DNA of 64,000 nt from Terracoccus luteus (GTDB lineage: Bacteria > Actinomycetota > Actinomycetes > Actinomycetales > Dermatophilaceae), in contig NZ_RBXT01000001.1 in assembly GCF_003635045.1 (NCBI RefSeq), forward strand, positions 2,232,001 to 2,296,000. Reading direction: 5' to 3'. The first letter of the stretch is position 1; each line of letters starts with the position of its first letter. Both the position numbers and the translations under genes were made by a program. Below are positions 40,800 to 48,354 of the stretch, piece by piece. Below the pieces are notes generated by a model. It saw only the letters and a list, made by a program, of their open reading frames with translations, had not been told where the DNA came from and did not search any database.

Positions 40800-43328
40800 C
40801 TAGGAGGTCGGGCTCGTCTGTCGGCGCGAGCCGCGGCGCCGACGCTCCCGCTCGGGGTCGGGCACCCCGGCGGTGAAGACCATCTCGTGGTCGCCCGTGA
40901 CGCCGACCCTGGGCCGGCGCCCGAGGGTCTCCTCGATGACCGGGCCCTGGCCGGTGAGGGCCATGACCGTCGGCCCGTCGGCCCCGACCTCGACCCGCTC
41001 ACCGCGCACGACGACCTCGACGGCGTCACCGCTGCGCAGCGTGAAGGCGATGCGGTCGCGGGCCAGCTCGACGAGCAGCCGGCTGCCCCGCACCGCGATG
41101 CGGAACCGCAGGCTGGGCCACTCCTCCGGCAGGCGCGGGTCGAAGGTGAGGGTGCCGTTGTGGTCGCGCATGCCGCCGAAGCCGTAGACGAGCGCGTTCC
41201 ACACGCCGCCGGTGGAGGCGACGTGCACCCCGTCGGAGGCGTTGCCGTGCAGGTCGGCGAGGTCGACGTAGAGGCCGGAGTGGAAGTAGCCGAGGGCCAG
41301 CTTCCGATGGCCCACCTCCGCCGCGATGATCGACTGAACGACCGACGACAGCGTCGAGTCGCCGGTGGTCAACGGGTCGTAGTACTCGAAGTCGTTGCGC
41401 TTCTCCTCCTGCGAGAACATTTGTCCCTGCAGGAAGAGGGCGGCGACGACGTCGGCCTGCTTGAGCACCTGGAAGCGGTAGATGACGAGCGGGTGGTAGT
41501 GCAGCAGCAGCGGCCGCTTCTCGTCGGGCGTGGCGGTGAGGTCCCACACCTCGCGCTCGAGGAAGTGCTGGTCCTGGGGGTGCACCCGCAGGTCCTCGTC
41601 GTAGGGCACGTACATGCCCGCCGCGCAGGCCGCCCACTCCTCGACCTCACCCTCGCCGAGGTCGAGCCGCGCGACGATGCGGTCCCACGCCTCCGGGTGC
41701 TCGTCGCGGACGCGCTCCGCCCACCGGGCCGCCTGGCGCAGGTTGTCGCTCGCCATGACGTTGGTGAAGAGGTTGTTGTTGACGACCGTCGTGTACTCGT
41801 CGGGGCCGGTGACGCCGTGCAGGTGGAAGCGACGGGCCTCGTCCCGGCCGAGCCAGAAGCCGAGGTCGGTCCACATACGGGCCGTCTCGACGAGGATGTC
41901 GATGCCCTCGCGCAGCATGAACTCGTCGTCGCCGGAGGCCTGCACGTACTTGCACAGGGCGAAGGCGATGTCGGCGTTGATGTGGTACTGCGCCGTGCCG
42001 GCGGCGTAGTAGGCCGAGGCCTCCTCGCCGTTGATGGTGCGCCAGGGGTAGAGCGCGCCGGTGTTCGACAGCTCGGCCGCGCGCCGGCGGGCGGCCGGCA
42101 GCATGAGGTAGCGGAACCGCAACGCCCCCCGGGCGATCCACGGTGAGGTGTAGCTGAGGAAGGGCAGCACGTAGGTCTCGGAGTCCCAGAAGTAGTGGCC
42201 CTCGTAGCCCGAGCCGCTCACGCCCTTGGCGGGGATGCCGACCTGCTCGATGCGACCGGACGCCTGGGCCAGCTGGAACAGGTTCCACCGCACCGCCTGC
42301 TGCACGGCCGGGTGGCCCTCCACCTCGACGTCGCTGTCGGCCCAGAACCGGTCGAGCCAGCGGCGCTGCTCCTCGTGAGTCGCCGCCACGCCGACGTCAC
42401 GGACGCGGTCGAGGGTGCGGCGGGCGCGGTCGACGAGCTCGCGCGTCGGCACGCCGCGGGAGGTGTGGTACGCCGCGACCTTGGTGATGCGGATGGTCTG
42501 GCCCACCTCGCCGCGCACCCGGTAGATCTTCTTGCCGAGGTCCTCCTCGGCGTGGTTGAGCTCCTCGAACTCGTTGTCGGTCTCGATCTCGTGGTCGACC
42601 GCGACGGCGAGCGTCATGCCGGAGTCGACGCAGCGGTAGCTGAGCACGGTGCGCCGGTCGCTGCACCAGTGGCTCTGCGGGTCGAGCACCCGTTCGCTGA
42701 GCCGGCTGGCGCGGCGGGGGTCGAAGGCGCCGCTCTGGGGCGAGCTGACGTGGTAGTCGTCGGTGCCGTCCTGGCGGTTGAGCACCTGCGAGGAGATGGC
42801 GACCGGGGCGTCGCGGTCGAGCAGGGTCACCTCGAAGGTCATGACGGCGAGGTGGCGCTGCTCGAACGAGACCATGCGCGTGCTGTCGATGCGAACCCGG
42901 TTGCCCGAGGGGGTGCGCCACACGAGCCCGCGCCGCAGCATCCCGTCGCGGAAGTCGAGGGTGCGTTCGTACTCGAGCAGCTCGGCCATCGAGAGCATGA
43001 GGGGCTCGTCGTCGACGTAGACCTTGATCGTCTTGACGTCCGGCACGTTGACGATGGTCTGGCCGGTCTGGGCGAAGCCGAACGCCTCCTCGGCGTGGCG
43101 GATCTGCCAGGTCTCGTGGAAGCCGTTGACGTAGGTGCCGTGCGAGTGGACGTCACGGCCCTCCTCGACGTTGCCGCGCATGCCGAGGTAGCCGTTGCCG
43201 ACGGCGAAGGCGGTCTCGGTGAGGCCGAGGTCGTCGGCGGAGTACCACGTCTCGCGCCAGGCCCACTCGTCGACCGGGAAGCGGGTGCGGTCGATCGGGT
43301 CGGGGTCGTTCTGCAGGTCGCGTCGCAT
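40800..43328 (-). CDS. Glycoside hydrolase family 65 disaccharide phosphorylase
   Basis: An 842-residue GH65 enzyme that phosphorolyses a glucose disaccharide (maltose, trehalose, kojibiose or similar) to beta-glucose 1-phosphate. The N-terminal beta-sandwich begins WRETWYSADDLGLTETAFAV. The (alpha/alpha)6 barrel has GYEGHYFWDSETYVLPFL and the general-acid Glu in HLHGVTGPDEYTTVVNNNLF. A phosphate-binding Ala-Ser-Gly stretch (HVASTGGVWNALVYGFGG) is also seen. GTG 43331 or ATG 43328 may start it; ATG is better spaced from GGGAG. A HAD beta-phosphoglucomutase lies 17 bp upstream, confirming phosphorylase function. The exact sugar cannot be read from sequence. Confidence 0.9.
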   Translation of the reverse strand: MRRDLQNDPDPIDRTRFPVDEWAWRETWYSADDLGLTETAFAVGNGYLGMRGNVEEGRDVHSHGTYVNGFHETWQIRHAEEAFGFAQTGQTIVNVPDVKTIKVYVDDEPLMLSMAELLEYERTLDFRDGMLRRGLVWRTPSGNRVRIDSTRMVSFEQRHLAVMTFEVTLLDRDAPVAISSQVLNRQDGTDDYHVSSPQSGAFDPRRASRLSERVLDPQSHWCSDRRTVLSYRCVDSGMTLAVAVDHEIETDNEFEELNHAEEDLGKKIYRVRGEVGQTIRITKVAAYHTSRGVPTRELVDRARRTLDRVRDVGVAATHEEQRRWLDRFWADSDVEVEGHPAVQQAVRWNLFQLAQASGRIEQVGIPAKGVSGSGYEGHYFWDSETYVLPFLSYTSPWIARGALRFRYLMLPAARRRAAELSNTGALYPWRTINGEEASAYYAAGTAQYHINADIAFALCKYVQASGDDEFMLREGIDILVETARMWTDLGFWLGRDEARRFHLHGVTGPDEYTTVVNNNLFTNVMASDNLRQAARWAERVRDEHPEAWDRIVARLDLGEGEVEEWAACAAGMYVPYDEDLRVHPQDQHFLEREVWDLTATPDEKRPLLLHYHPLVIYRFQVLKQADVVAALFLQGQMFSQEEKRNDFEYYDPLTTGDSTLSSVVQSIIAAEVGHRKLALGYFHSGLYVDLADLHGNASDGVHVASTGGVWNALVYGFGGMRDHNGTLTFDPRLPEEWPSLRFRIAVRGSRLLVELARDRIAFTLRSGDAVEVVVRGERVEVGADGPTVMALTGQGPVIEETLGRRPRVGVTGDHEMVFTAGVPDPERERRRRGSRRQTSPTS

Positions 43329-43345
43329 CACGGTGGGCTCCCGGG

Positions 43346-44182
43346 TCAGCCGTCGGACCGGCCGGGCACGAGCTCGTCGAGCTCGCGCACGACGACGTCG
43401 GCACCCGCGCCCAGCAGCGCCTCGCGGCCGGCGCCGCGGTCGACGCCGACGACGAGGCCGAAGTCACCCGCGCGCCCCGACTCGACCCCCGAGAGGGCGT
43501 CCTCGACGACGACCGCCCGGGAGGCCTCGGTGCCGAGCAGCCGGGCGGCGTGCAGGTAGGTCTCCGGCGACGGCTTGCCGGCGAGGCCGGCCTCGGCGGC
43601 GACGCGTCCGTCGACGACGTGCTCGAAACGGTCGGCCAGACCGGCGGCCTCGAGCACGAGCGGCGCGTTGCGCGACGACGAGACGACGGCGACCTTCGTG
43701 CCGCGGTCGGCCAGCCAGTCGAGCAGGGTCACCGACGCCGGGTAGGGCTCGACGCCGTCGCGCTCGAGGATGGCGGAGAACATCGCGTTCTTACGGTTGC
43801 CCAGACCGCCCACCGTCTCGGCGTCGGGCGGGTCGTCCGGGGTGCCCTCGGGCAGCTCGATGTCGCGTGAGGCGAGGAACGTGCGCACCCCGTCGAAGCG
43901 GGGCTTGCCGTCGACGTGCGCGAAGTAGTCGGATGCCGTGTAGCGGGCGAGGCGACCGGCATCCGGCCGCTGCTCGAGGTAGTCGTTGAACATGGTGTCC
44001 CACGCCCGCATGTGCACCTCGGCGGTGGGGGTCAGCACGCCGTCGAGGTCGAAGAGGACGGCGTCGTAGTCGCTCCAGGCGAGCTCGGAGACGCCCTTCC
44101 CCTCGGCCCCGGCGCCCGCCTCGGCGGGCCGGTCGGTCTGGTGGGGCGGGTCGGCGATCACGCTGTCGTCAGGCACGGTCAC
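43346..44182 (-). CDS. Beta-phosphoglucomutase family HAD hydrolase
   Basis: A 278-residue HAD protein. The nucleophile motif is AVLFDLDGVLTPTAEVHMRA (about residue 40), motif II is VAVVSSSRNAPLVLEAAGL, the Lys is in LAGKPSPETYLHAARLLG, and the acidic motif is AVVVEDALSGVESGRAGDFG. It would isomerise beta-glucose 1-phosphate from the GH65 phosphorylase into glucose 6-phosphate, so the two form a catabolic operon. GTG 44182 is the first start. The first 35 residues are disordered and may be partly untranslated. Confidence 0.88.
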   Translation of the reverse strand: MTVPDDSVIADPPHQTDRPAEAGAGAEGKGVSELAWSDYDAVLFDLDGVLTPTAEVHMRAWDTMFNDYLEQRPDAGRLARYTASDYFAHVDGKPRFDGVRTFLASRDIELPEGTPDDPPDAETVGGLGNRKNAMFSAILERDGVEPYPASVTLLDWLADRGTKVAVVSSSRNAPLVLEAAGLADRFEHVVDGRVAAEAGLAGKPSPETYLHAARLLGTEASRAVVVEDALSGVESGRAGDFGLVVGVDRGAGREALLGAGADVVVRELDELVPGRSDG

Positions 44183-44254
44183 GAGCCTAGGGCCCGCACG
44201 CCCCAGCCGCGTGACCCGCCCACAGGGGCGGCGCCGGGACGTGTCGCGTACGGA

Positions 44255-45121
44255 CTAGCGCGCGAGGCGCGGCAGCAGCGAGCCGGCGACCTCGCGGTAG
44301 GCCTGGGCGCCCTTGCTCGTGCGGGCCGTCGCGAGGATCGACCGCCCGACCGCCGGGGCCTCGGCGAAGCGGACGGTCTTGGGGATCGGCGGTGAGAGCA
44401 CCGGCAGCTCGTAGCGCTCGCCGACGTCGCCGAGCACCTCGCGCGCGTGGGTGCTGCGACCGTCGAAGAGGGTCGGCAGGATGCCCCAGACGGCGAGGTC
44501 GGGGTTGAGGATCTGCTGCACGTCGGCGACGGTGTCGAGCAGCTGTCCGACGCCGCGGTGGCTGAGCATCTCGCACGGCATCGGCACGACGAGGCCGTCG
44601 GCGGCGGTGAGGGCGTTGAGCGTCAGCACTCCGAGGCTGGGCGAGCAGTCGAGCAGGACGACGTCGTACGGGCGCTCGTCGTCCGTGTCGGCGTCGGTGT
44701 CGACGGCGTCGGCCAGGGCGTCGAGGGCGGTGCGGAGGACGTACTCACGGCCCGGCCGCCCGAGCAGCATGGCCTCGGCGCCGGCGAGGTCGATGGTCGA
44801 GGGGACGAGGTCGACACCGTCGTCGCAGGGCACGACGACGTCGGCGAGGGCGGCCCCGCCGGTGAGCACGTCGTGCACGGAGGCCTCCACCGCGTCGGGG
44901 TCGACCCCGAGCGAGAAGGTGAGGCAGGCCTGCGGGTCGAGGTCGACGAGCAGGACGCGCAGGCCGTGCTCGGCGAAGGCGGCACCGAGGCTGGCCACCG
45001 ACGTCGTCTTGGCGACGCCGCCCTTCTGGTTGGCCAGCGCCAGCACGACCGGGCCGGAGCGGGTCGTGCGCGCGGCCGGCTTCCTGCGGGCCCTCGTGCC
45101 GGTGGTGCGGGTGCTCGCCAT
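44255..45121 (-). CDS. Orphan ParA/Soj-like ATPase
   Basis: A 288-residue deviant-Walker ATPase. A basic N-terminus (RTTGTRARRKPAARTTR) precedes ALANQKGGVAKTTSVASLG. Later motifs are VLLVDLDPQACLTFSLG and YDVVLLDCSPSLGVLTLNAL. No parB or parS-like site is nearby, so chromosome partition is unlikely. Rv3213c holds the same position after Rv3211-Rv3212. A cargo-positioning role is possible. ATG 45121 is clear. Confidence 0.9.
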   Translation of the reverse strand: MASTRTTGTRARRKPAARTTRSGPVVLALANQKGGVAKTTSVASLGAAFAEHGLRVLLVDLDPQACLTFSLGVDPDAVEASVHDVLTGGAALADVVVPCDDGVDLVPSTIDLAGAEAMLLGRPGREYVLRTALDALADAVDTDADTDDERPYDVVLLDCSPSLGVLTLNALTAADGLVVPMPCEMLSHRGVGQLLDTVADVQQILNPDLAVWGILPTLFDGRSTHAREVLGDVGERYELPVLSPPIPKTVRFAEAPAVGRSILATARTSKGAQAYREVAGSLLPRLAR

Positions 45122-45194
45122 GGCCGCCAGTCTGTCAGGTGCCCCACCGGCCCCCACCACCACCGTCCTGGCGCGACGCCGGACCGTCGGCGGG

Positions 45195-46055
45195 TCAGTC
45201 GGTCGTGACGAGCCCGGCCCAGTCGCTCTTCTCGGGCCCCTGCGCCTGCCCCTCCGGGCAGTGGGCGCGGAAGTCGCACCACGAGCAGAGCGCCGACGGC
45301 CGCGGCGCGAACCGCGGGGAGTCGGCACCGACGTCGGCGTACTCCGCGTCGGCGCGACGCAGGTCGGTGGCGATCGACTCGGCCTCGGCGACCTTGCGCT
45401 GCAACGACTCCGGGGTGTGGCGGTGGCGCGCGACCGTGTTGCTCGGCACGTGGTGCAGCTCGACCGTCGTGCACGGCTTGCGCCACATGCGGGCGGCCGC
45501 GACCGCGTAGAGGGCCAGCGGCAGCGAGGTGCGGGCGTCGTCGTCGGTCGGCACCGCGCGGCCGGTCTTGTAGTCGACGACGGCCACCTCGTCGCCCCGG
45601 TCGTCGAGCCGGTCGATGCGCCCGGTCACGGCGATGGTGTCGGTCTTGAGCGAGACGCTGCGCTCGATGCCGACCGGCTGGTTCTCGCGGTCGATGCCGC
45701 GCAGGTAGTCGGTGACGGCCTGGCGCACCCGGGACCGCCACGCCGCCGACTGCTCGGGGTCGCGGAAGCCGACGTCGATCCATGACGTGCGCACCAGCTC
45801 GGCGACCCCCTGCGGCGTGCGCTGCGAGGCGGGCAGGTCCCAGAAGTCGCGCAGCACGTTGTGCGTCGCGATGCCGACCGAGGTGTGGGCCCGCTGGGGT
45901 CGGGCCGCAGGGCGGGGCCGGTCGAGGTACTGCATGCGGTAACGCCGGGGGCAGTCGAGCCACGCCAGCAACCGCGACGGCGACGAGCCGTAGAGCGGCG
46001 TGGGCATGCCGGCGAACCCCGTCTGCTCGGGTCGCACGCTCGGTGGGCTGCTCAC
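45195..46055 (-). CDS. RecB-like PD-(D/E)xK nuclease with Fe-S cluster
   Basis: A 286-residue standalone nuclease domain. The first cluster Cys is in LLAWLDCPRRYRMQYL, and the catalytic core has VTGRIDRLDDRGDEVAVVDY followed by KTGRAVP and a helix with LPLALYAVAAARMW. The last three Cys are in LCSWCDFRAHCPEG. This Cas4/AddB-like pattern predicts a 4Fe-4S DNA exonuclease. No CRISPR array or cas gene is present. It resembles the conserved actinobacterial family often annotated as RecB family exonuclease. GTG 46055 is chosen over an Arg-rich extension. Confidence 0.87.
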   Translation of the reverse strand: MSSPPSVRPEQTGFAGMPTPLYGSSPSRLLAWLDCPRRYRMQYLDRPRPAARPQRAHTSVGIATHNVLRDFWDLPASQRTPQGVAELVRTSWIDVGFRDPEQSAAWRSRVRQAVTDYLRGIDRENQPVGIERSVSLKTDTIAVTGRIDRLDDRGDEVAVVDYKTGRAVPTDDDARTSLPLALYAVAAARMWRKPCTTVELHHVPSNTVARHRHTPESLQRKVAEAESIATDLRRADAEYADVGADSPRFAPRPSALCSWCDFRAHCPEGQAQGPEKSDWAGLVTTD

Positions 46056-46145
46056 GGCGGCCACCCTACGGGCCCGCGCCGACACGGACGGCGGGCGGCC
46101 CACAGGCCCGGCGACCCGGCATCCGGGAGCGCGTGGCCGACGACG

Positions 46146-47006
46146 TCAGGGGCGCAGCACGCGCGTCGGACCCGTCGCGGCGGCCTCGATCGCGGCCAGC
46201 GCTTCGGGCGTCGTCGTGTTCTCCGCGAGGCGGTTGCGCTTGCCGGTGCCGTGGTAGTCGCTCGACCCCGTGAGCACGAGACCGTGTTCGGCGGCGAGGC
46301 GTCGGCAGTGCTCGACCTGCGCCACGCCGTGGTCGCGGTGGTGCGCCTCGAGCCCGGTGAGGCCGGCCTCGACCATGCGGGCGACGAGCTCGTCGGTGAC
46401 GGTGTCGATGCGGGTGCGCGTGAACGGGTGGGCGATGACGGCGACGCCACCCGCCTCGCGGATGAGCTCGGTCGCACGCACCGGGTGCGGCGAGTAGTGG
46501 CCGACGTAGTAGGGCGAGTCGTCGGACAGCCACTCGCGGAAGGCCTCGTCGCGGTGCGCGATGGTGCCGCTCGCGACCAGCGCGTCGGCGATGTGGGGGC
46601 GCCCCGGCGTCGCTCCCGGAGCCACCTGCGCGCGCACCTGCTCGATGGTGACGGGGATGCCGTCCGCGGCCATCCGTTCGACCATCCGTTCCAGCCGGGT
46701 GGCCCTCGACTCTCGGGCGCGGGCCAGCTCGGCCATCAGGCCGGGCGCCTCCGGGTCGGTGAGGTAGCCGAGCAGGTGGACGCCCGCCTCGCCGAACGAG
46801 CACGACACCTCGATGCCGCGGACGAGGGCGATGCCGTGCTCGGCCGCGGCGGCCGCGGCCTCGTCCCACCCGACGACGGTGTCGTGGTCGGTGATGGCGA
46901 CGACGTCGAGCCCCGCCTGCGCCGCCGACCGGACGAGCTGCGCCGGCGCCTCGGTGCCGTCGCTGGCGTTCGAGTGCGTGTGCAGGTCGATGACGGGCGC
47001 GCTCAC
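46146..47006 (-). CDS. PHP-domain phosphoesterase
   Basis: A 286-residue PHP protein with the four metal motifs: VIDLHTHSNASDGTEAP, VVAITDHDTVVGWDEA, GGVAVIAHPFTRTRI and VLTGSSDYHGTGKRN. Family members hydrolyse nucleoside 3',5'-bisphosphate or 5'-phosphoribosyl compounds, or trim RNA (RNase AM). The sequence looks closest to the YciV/TrpH type. GTG 47006 starts directly at the conserved motif. Cytoplasmic. Confidence 0.9.
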   Translation of the reverse strand: MSAPVIDLHTHSNASDGTEAPAQLVRSAAQAGLDVVAITDHDTVVGWDEAAAAAAEHGIALVRGIEVSCSFGEAGVHLLGYLTDPEAPGLMAELARARESRATRLERMVERMAADGIPVTIEQVRAQVAPGATPGRPHIADALVASGTIAHRDEAFREWLSDDSPYYVGHYSPHPVRATELIREAGGVAVIAHPFTRTRIDTVTDELVARMVEAGLTGLEAHHRDHGVAQVEHCRRLAAEHGLVLTGSSDYHGTGKRNRLAENTTTPEALAAIEAAATGPTRVLRP

Positions 47007-47050
47007 ACCCCGACCCTAACGACCGCCCGCCGCCGACACCCCGGCCCGCC

Positions 47051-47110
47051 CCGTACCGCCCCGTACCGCCCCGTACCGCCCCGTACCGCCCCGTACCGCC
47101 CCGTACCGCC
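47051..47110. repeat. Six tandem copies of a 10-bp repeat
   Basis: CCGTACCGCC repeated six times without mismatch, with partial copies on both sides. It sits between the PHP gene start and the first long palindrome, so it is in the promoter region of the PHP gene and downstream of the DUF559 gene. Confidence 0.95.
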
Positions 47111-47127
47111 CCCGTGCCGCTCGCCTG

Positions 47128-47199
47128 GCGAACACACCGAGCACTGTGCAGATCTGCGTGTTGCAACTCGCCGTTCTGCACAGTGCTCGGTGTGTTCGC
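47128..47199. repeat. Long palindromic element, copy 1 (3' of the DUF559 gene)
   Basis: Perfect 25-bp arms (47128-47152 with 47175-47199) beginning GCGAACACACCGAGCACTG and a 22-nt spacer with its own GTTGCAAC palindrome (47160-47167). It starts 15 nt after the DUF559 stop on the minus strand. It is closely related to the element at 48257-48334. There is no T run typical of a terminator. Confidence 0.95.
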
Positions 47200-47213
47200 G
47201 CGGAAGCGTCGGC

Positions 47214-48146
47214 TCAGCCGGCGCGGACGAGCCGACGGGCGGCCTTGACCCGCTCAGCGATGAGCGCGGGCCGGTCCAGCTCGCTCCAGATGACGCGTTC
47301 GACCGGGAAGCCGAGGCGGCGGATGGCGTCCTCCCGTCGCTTCTCGGCCCAGACCACGGCGGCGGGGTCGACGTCACGGTCGGCCGGGTCGCCGCGGTAC
47401 TTGACCCGCCCGTCGAACTCGACGACGACGCCCTCGACGAGCAGGTCGACCCGCGCGACGACGGTGCCGTGGCGGTCCTGAAGCGCCACCTGTGCCCGTG
47501 GCACGAGACCCGCGTCGACGAGGATGAGCCGCGTCAGCGTCTCGCCGACCGACTCGGTCTTCGGCTCGACGAGCCCCATCGCACGCGCGGACCGGCCGCG
47601 CCCCTCGTGGGCGGACACCCGAGCCACCTCCGCCCAGAGCCCGTCCGTCGTCACCAGGCCTCGGTGCAGGGCGGCATCCGCACCGACGACCGCGGCGTCG
47701 CGCCCGCAGGTCAGCGCCGTACGGACGACCGACCACGCCACCGGCGCGACGAGCACGCCGTCGACCACGTCCGGGCGTTGTTCGTCACGCGGATGCAGGT
47801 GCACCCCGCGCCGCTGGACCGCTTGGCCGACGTCGGTGAGCAGGTCGATGCGACAGCCGCGCCGGGGCCACACCGGTAGTCCTCTGACGGCGAGGGCAGC
47901 CTGGTGGCTGAGGACATCACCCGGCCGGCTGCGGGCCAGCGCACGGCACGCGAGGCGGAACCGCTGCTCGTCATCACCGTCGTGCCAGGTCGGGCCGTCG
48001 ACGTAGGCGCCGCGGCGCAGCCGCACGAGCTCGCGACGGGCCACCGCTCGTCGCAGTGAGGAGGGCTCGACGCCGCGGGCGGACGCCTCCGCGGTCGAGA
48101 ACACCCCGGCCTGAGCGCCCACCAGGGCGTGAAGGGCAGCTTCCAT
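47214..48146 (-). CDS. AbiEi-type winged-helix plus DUF559 (Vsr-like) nuclease domain protein
   Basis: A 310-residue protein. Residues 1-50 resemble the AbiEi antitoxin winged helix (AGVFSTAEASARGVEPSSLR, VRLRRGAYVDG). The C-terminal domain has VARVDLLVEGVVVEFDGRVK then YRGD, followed by KRREDAIRRLGFPVERVIWSEL, a DUF559/Vsr-like PD-(D/E)xK fold with candidate Asp and Glu. ATG 48146 has GGAGG only one base away, so ATG 48167, seven codons upstream, may be the true start. No AbiEii toxin gene adjoins it. The gene is bracketed by two related palindromes, suggesting a cassette or a self-associated repeat family. Function unknown. Confidence 0.8.
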   Translation of the reverse strand: MEAALHALVGAQAGVFSTAEASARGVEPSSLRRAVARRELVRLRRGAYVDGPTWHDGDDEQRFRLACRALARSRPGDVLSHQAALAVRGLPVWPRRGCRIDLLTDVGQAVQRRGVHLHPRDEQRPDVVDGVLVAPVAWSVVRTALTCGRDAAVVGADAALHRGLVTTDGLWAEVARVSAHEGRGRSARAMGLVEPKTESVGETLTRLILVDAGLVPRAQVALQDRHGTVVARVDLLVEGVVVEFDGRVKYRGDPADRDVDPAAVVWAEKRREDAIRRLGFPVERVIWSELDRPALIAERVKAARRLVRAG

Positions 48147-48256
48147 GCCTCCCACGCTGACCGGCATCCGGGCTTCTGCCACGAGGCCGTCGCGGCCCTG
48201 TGGAGGACGCGGCCCCGGATGCCGGGTGGTGGGCGAGGTGTGGACGGCCCGGCCAC

Positions 48257-48334
48257 CCGGCGAACACACCGAGCAATGAGCAGAACCACGAGTTGCAACA
48301 CGCGAACATGCACATTGCTCGGTGTGTTCGCCGG
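48257..48334. repeat. Long palindromic element, copy 2 (5' of the DUF559 gene)
   Basis: 22-bp perfect arms (48257-48278 with 48313-48334), extended after one mismatch. They begin CCGGCGAACACACCGAGCAA, with a 34-nt spacer that again centres on GTTGCAAC (48292-48299). It is 21 nt beyond the stop of the ThrE-type gene. It shares the GCGAACACACCGAGCA core of each arm with copy 1. Confidence 0.95.
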
Positions 48335-48354
48335 AAAGCCCCCGGGGGTGCGGG

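Noticed and set aside
44255-45121. Chromosome origin/partition locus
   Set aside because: ParA-like gene only; no parB, parS-type repeats, dnaA or dnaN.
45195-46055. Cas4 assignment for the Fe-S nuclease
   Set aside because: Cys pattern and length fit the general actinobacterial RecB-like family, and no CRISPR context exists.
47051-47199. Possible CRISPR-like array
   Set aside because: The repeats are 10 bp, contiguous and without spacers; the palindrome is a single unit; no cas genes (the RecB-like nuclease alone is not evidence).
47214-48146. Complete AbiE toxin-antitoxin system
   Set aside because: Only the AbiEi-like winged helix is seen, fused to DUF559. No AbiEii nucleotidyltransferase gene adjoins it.
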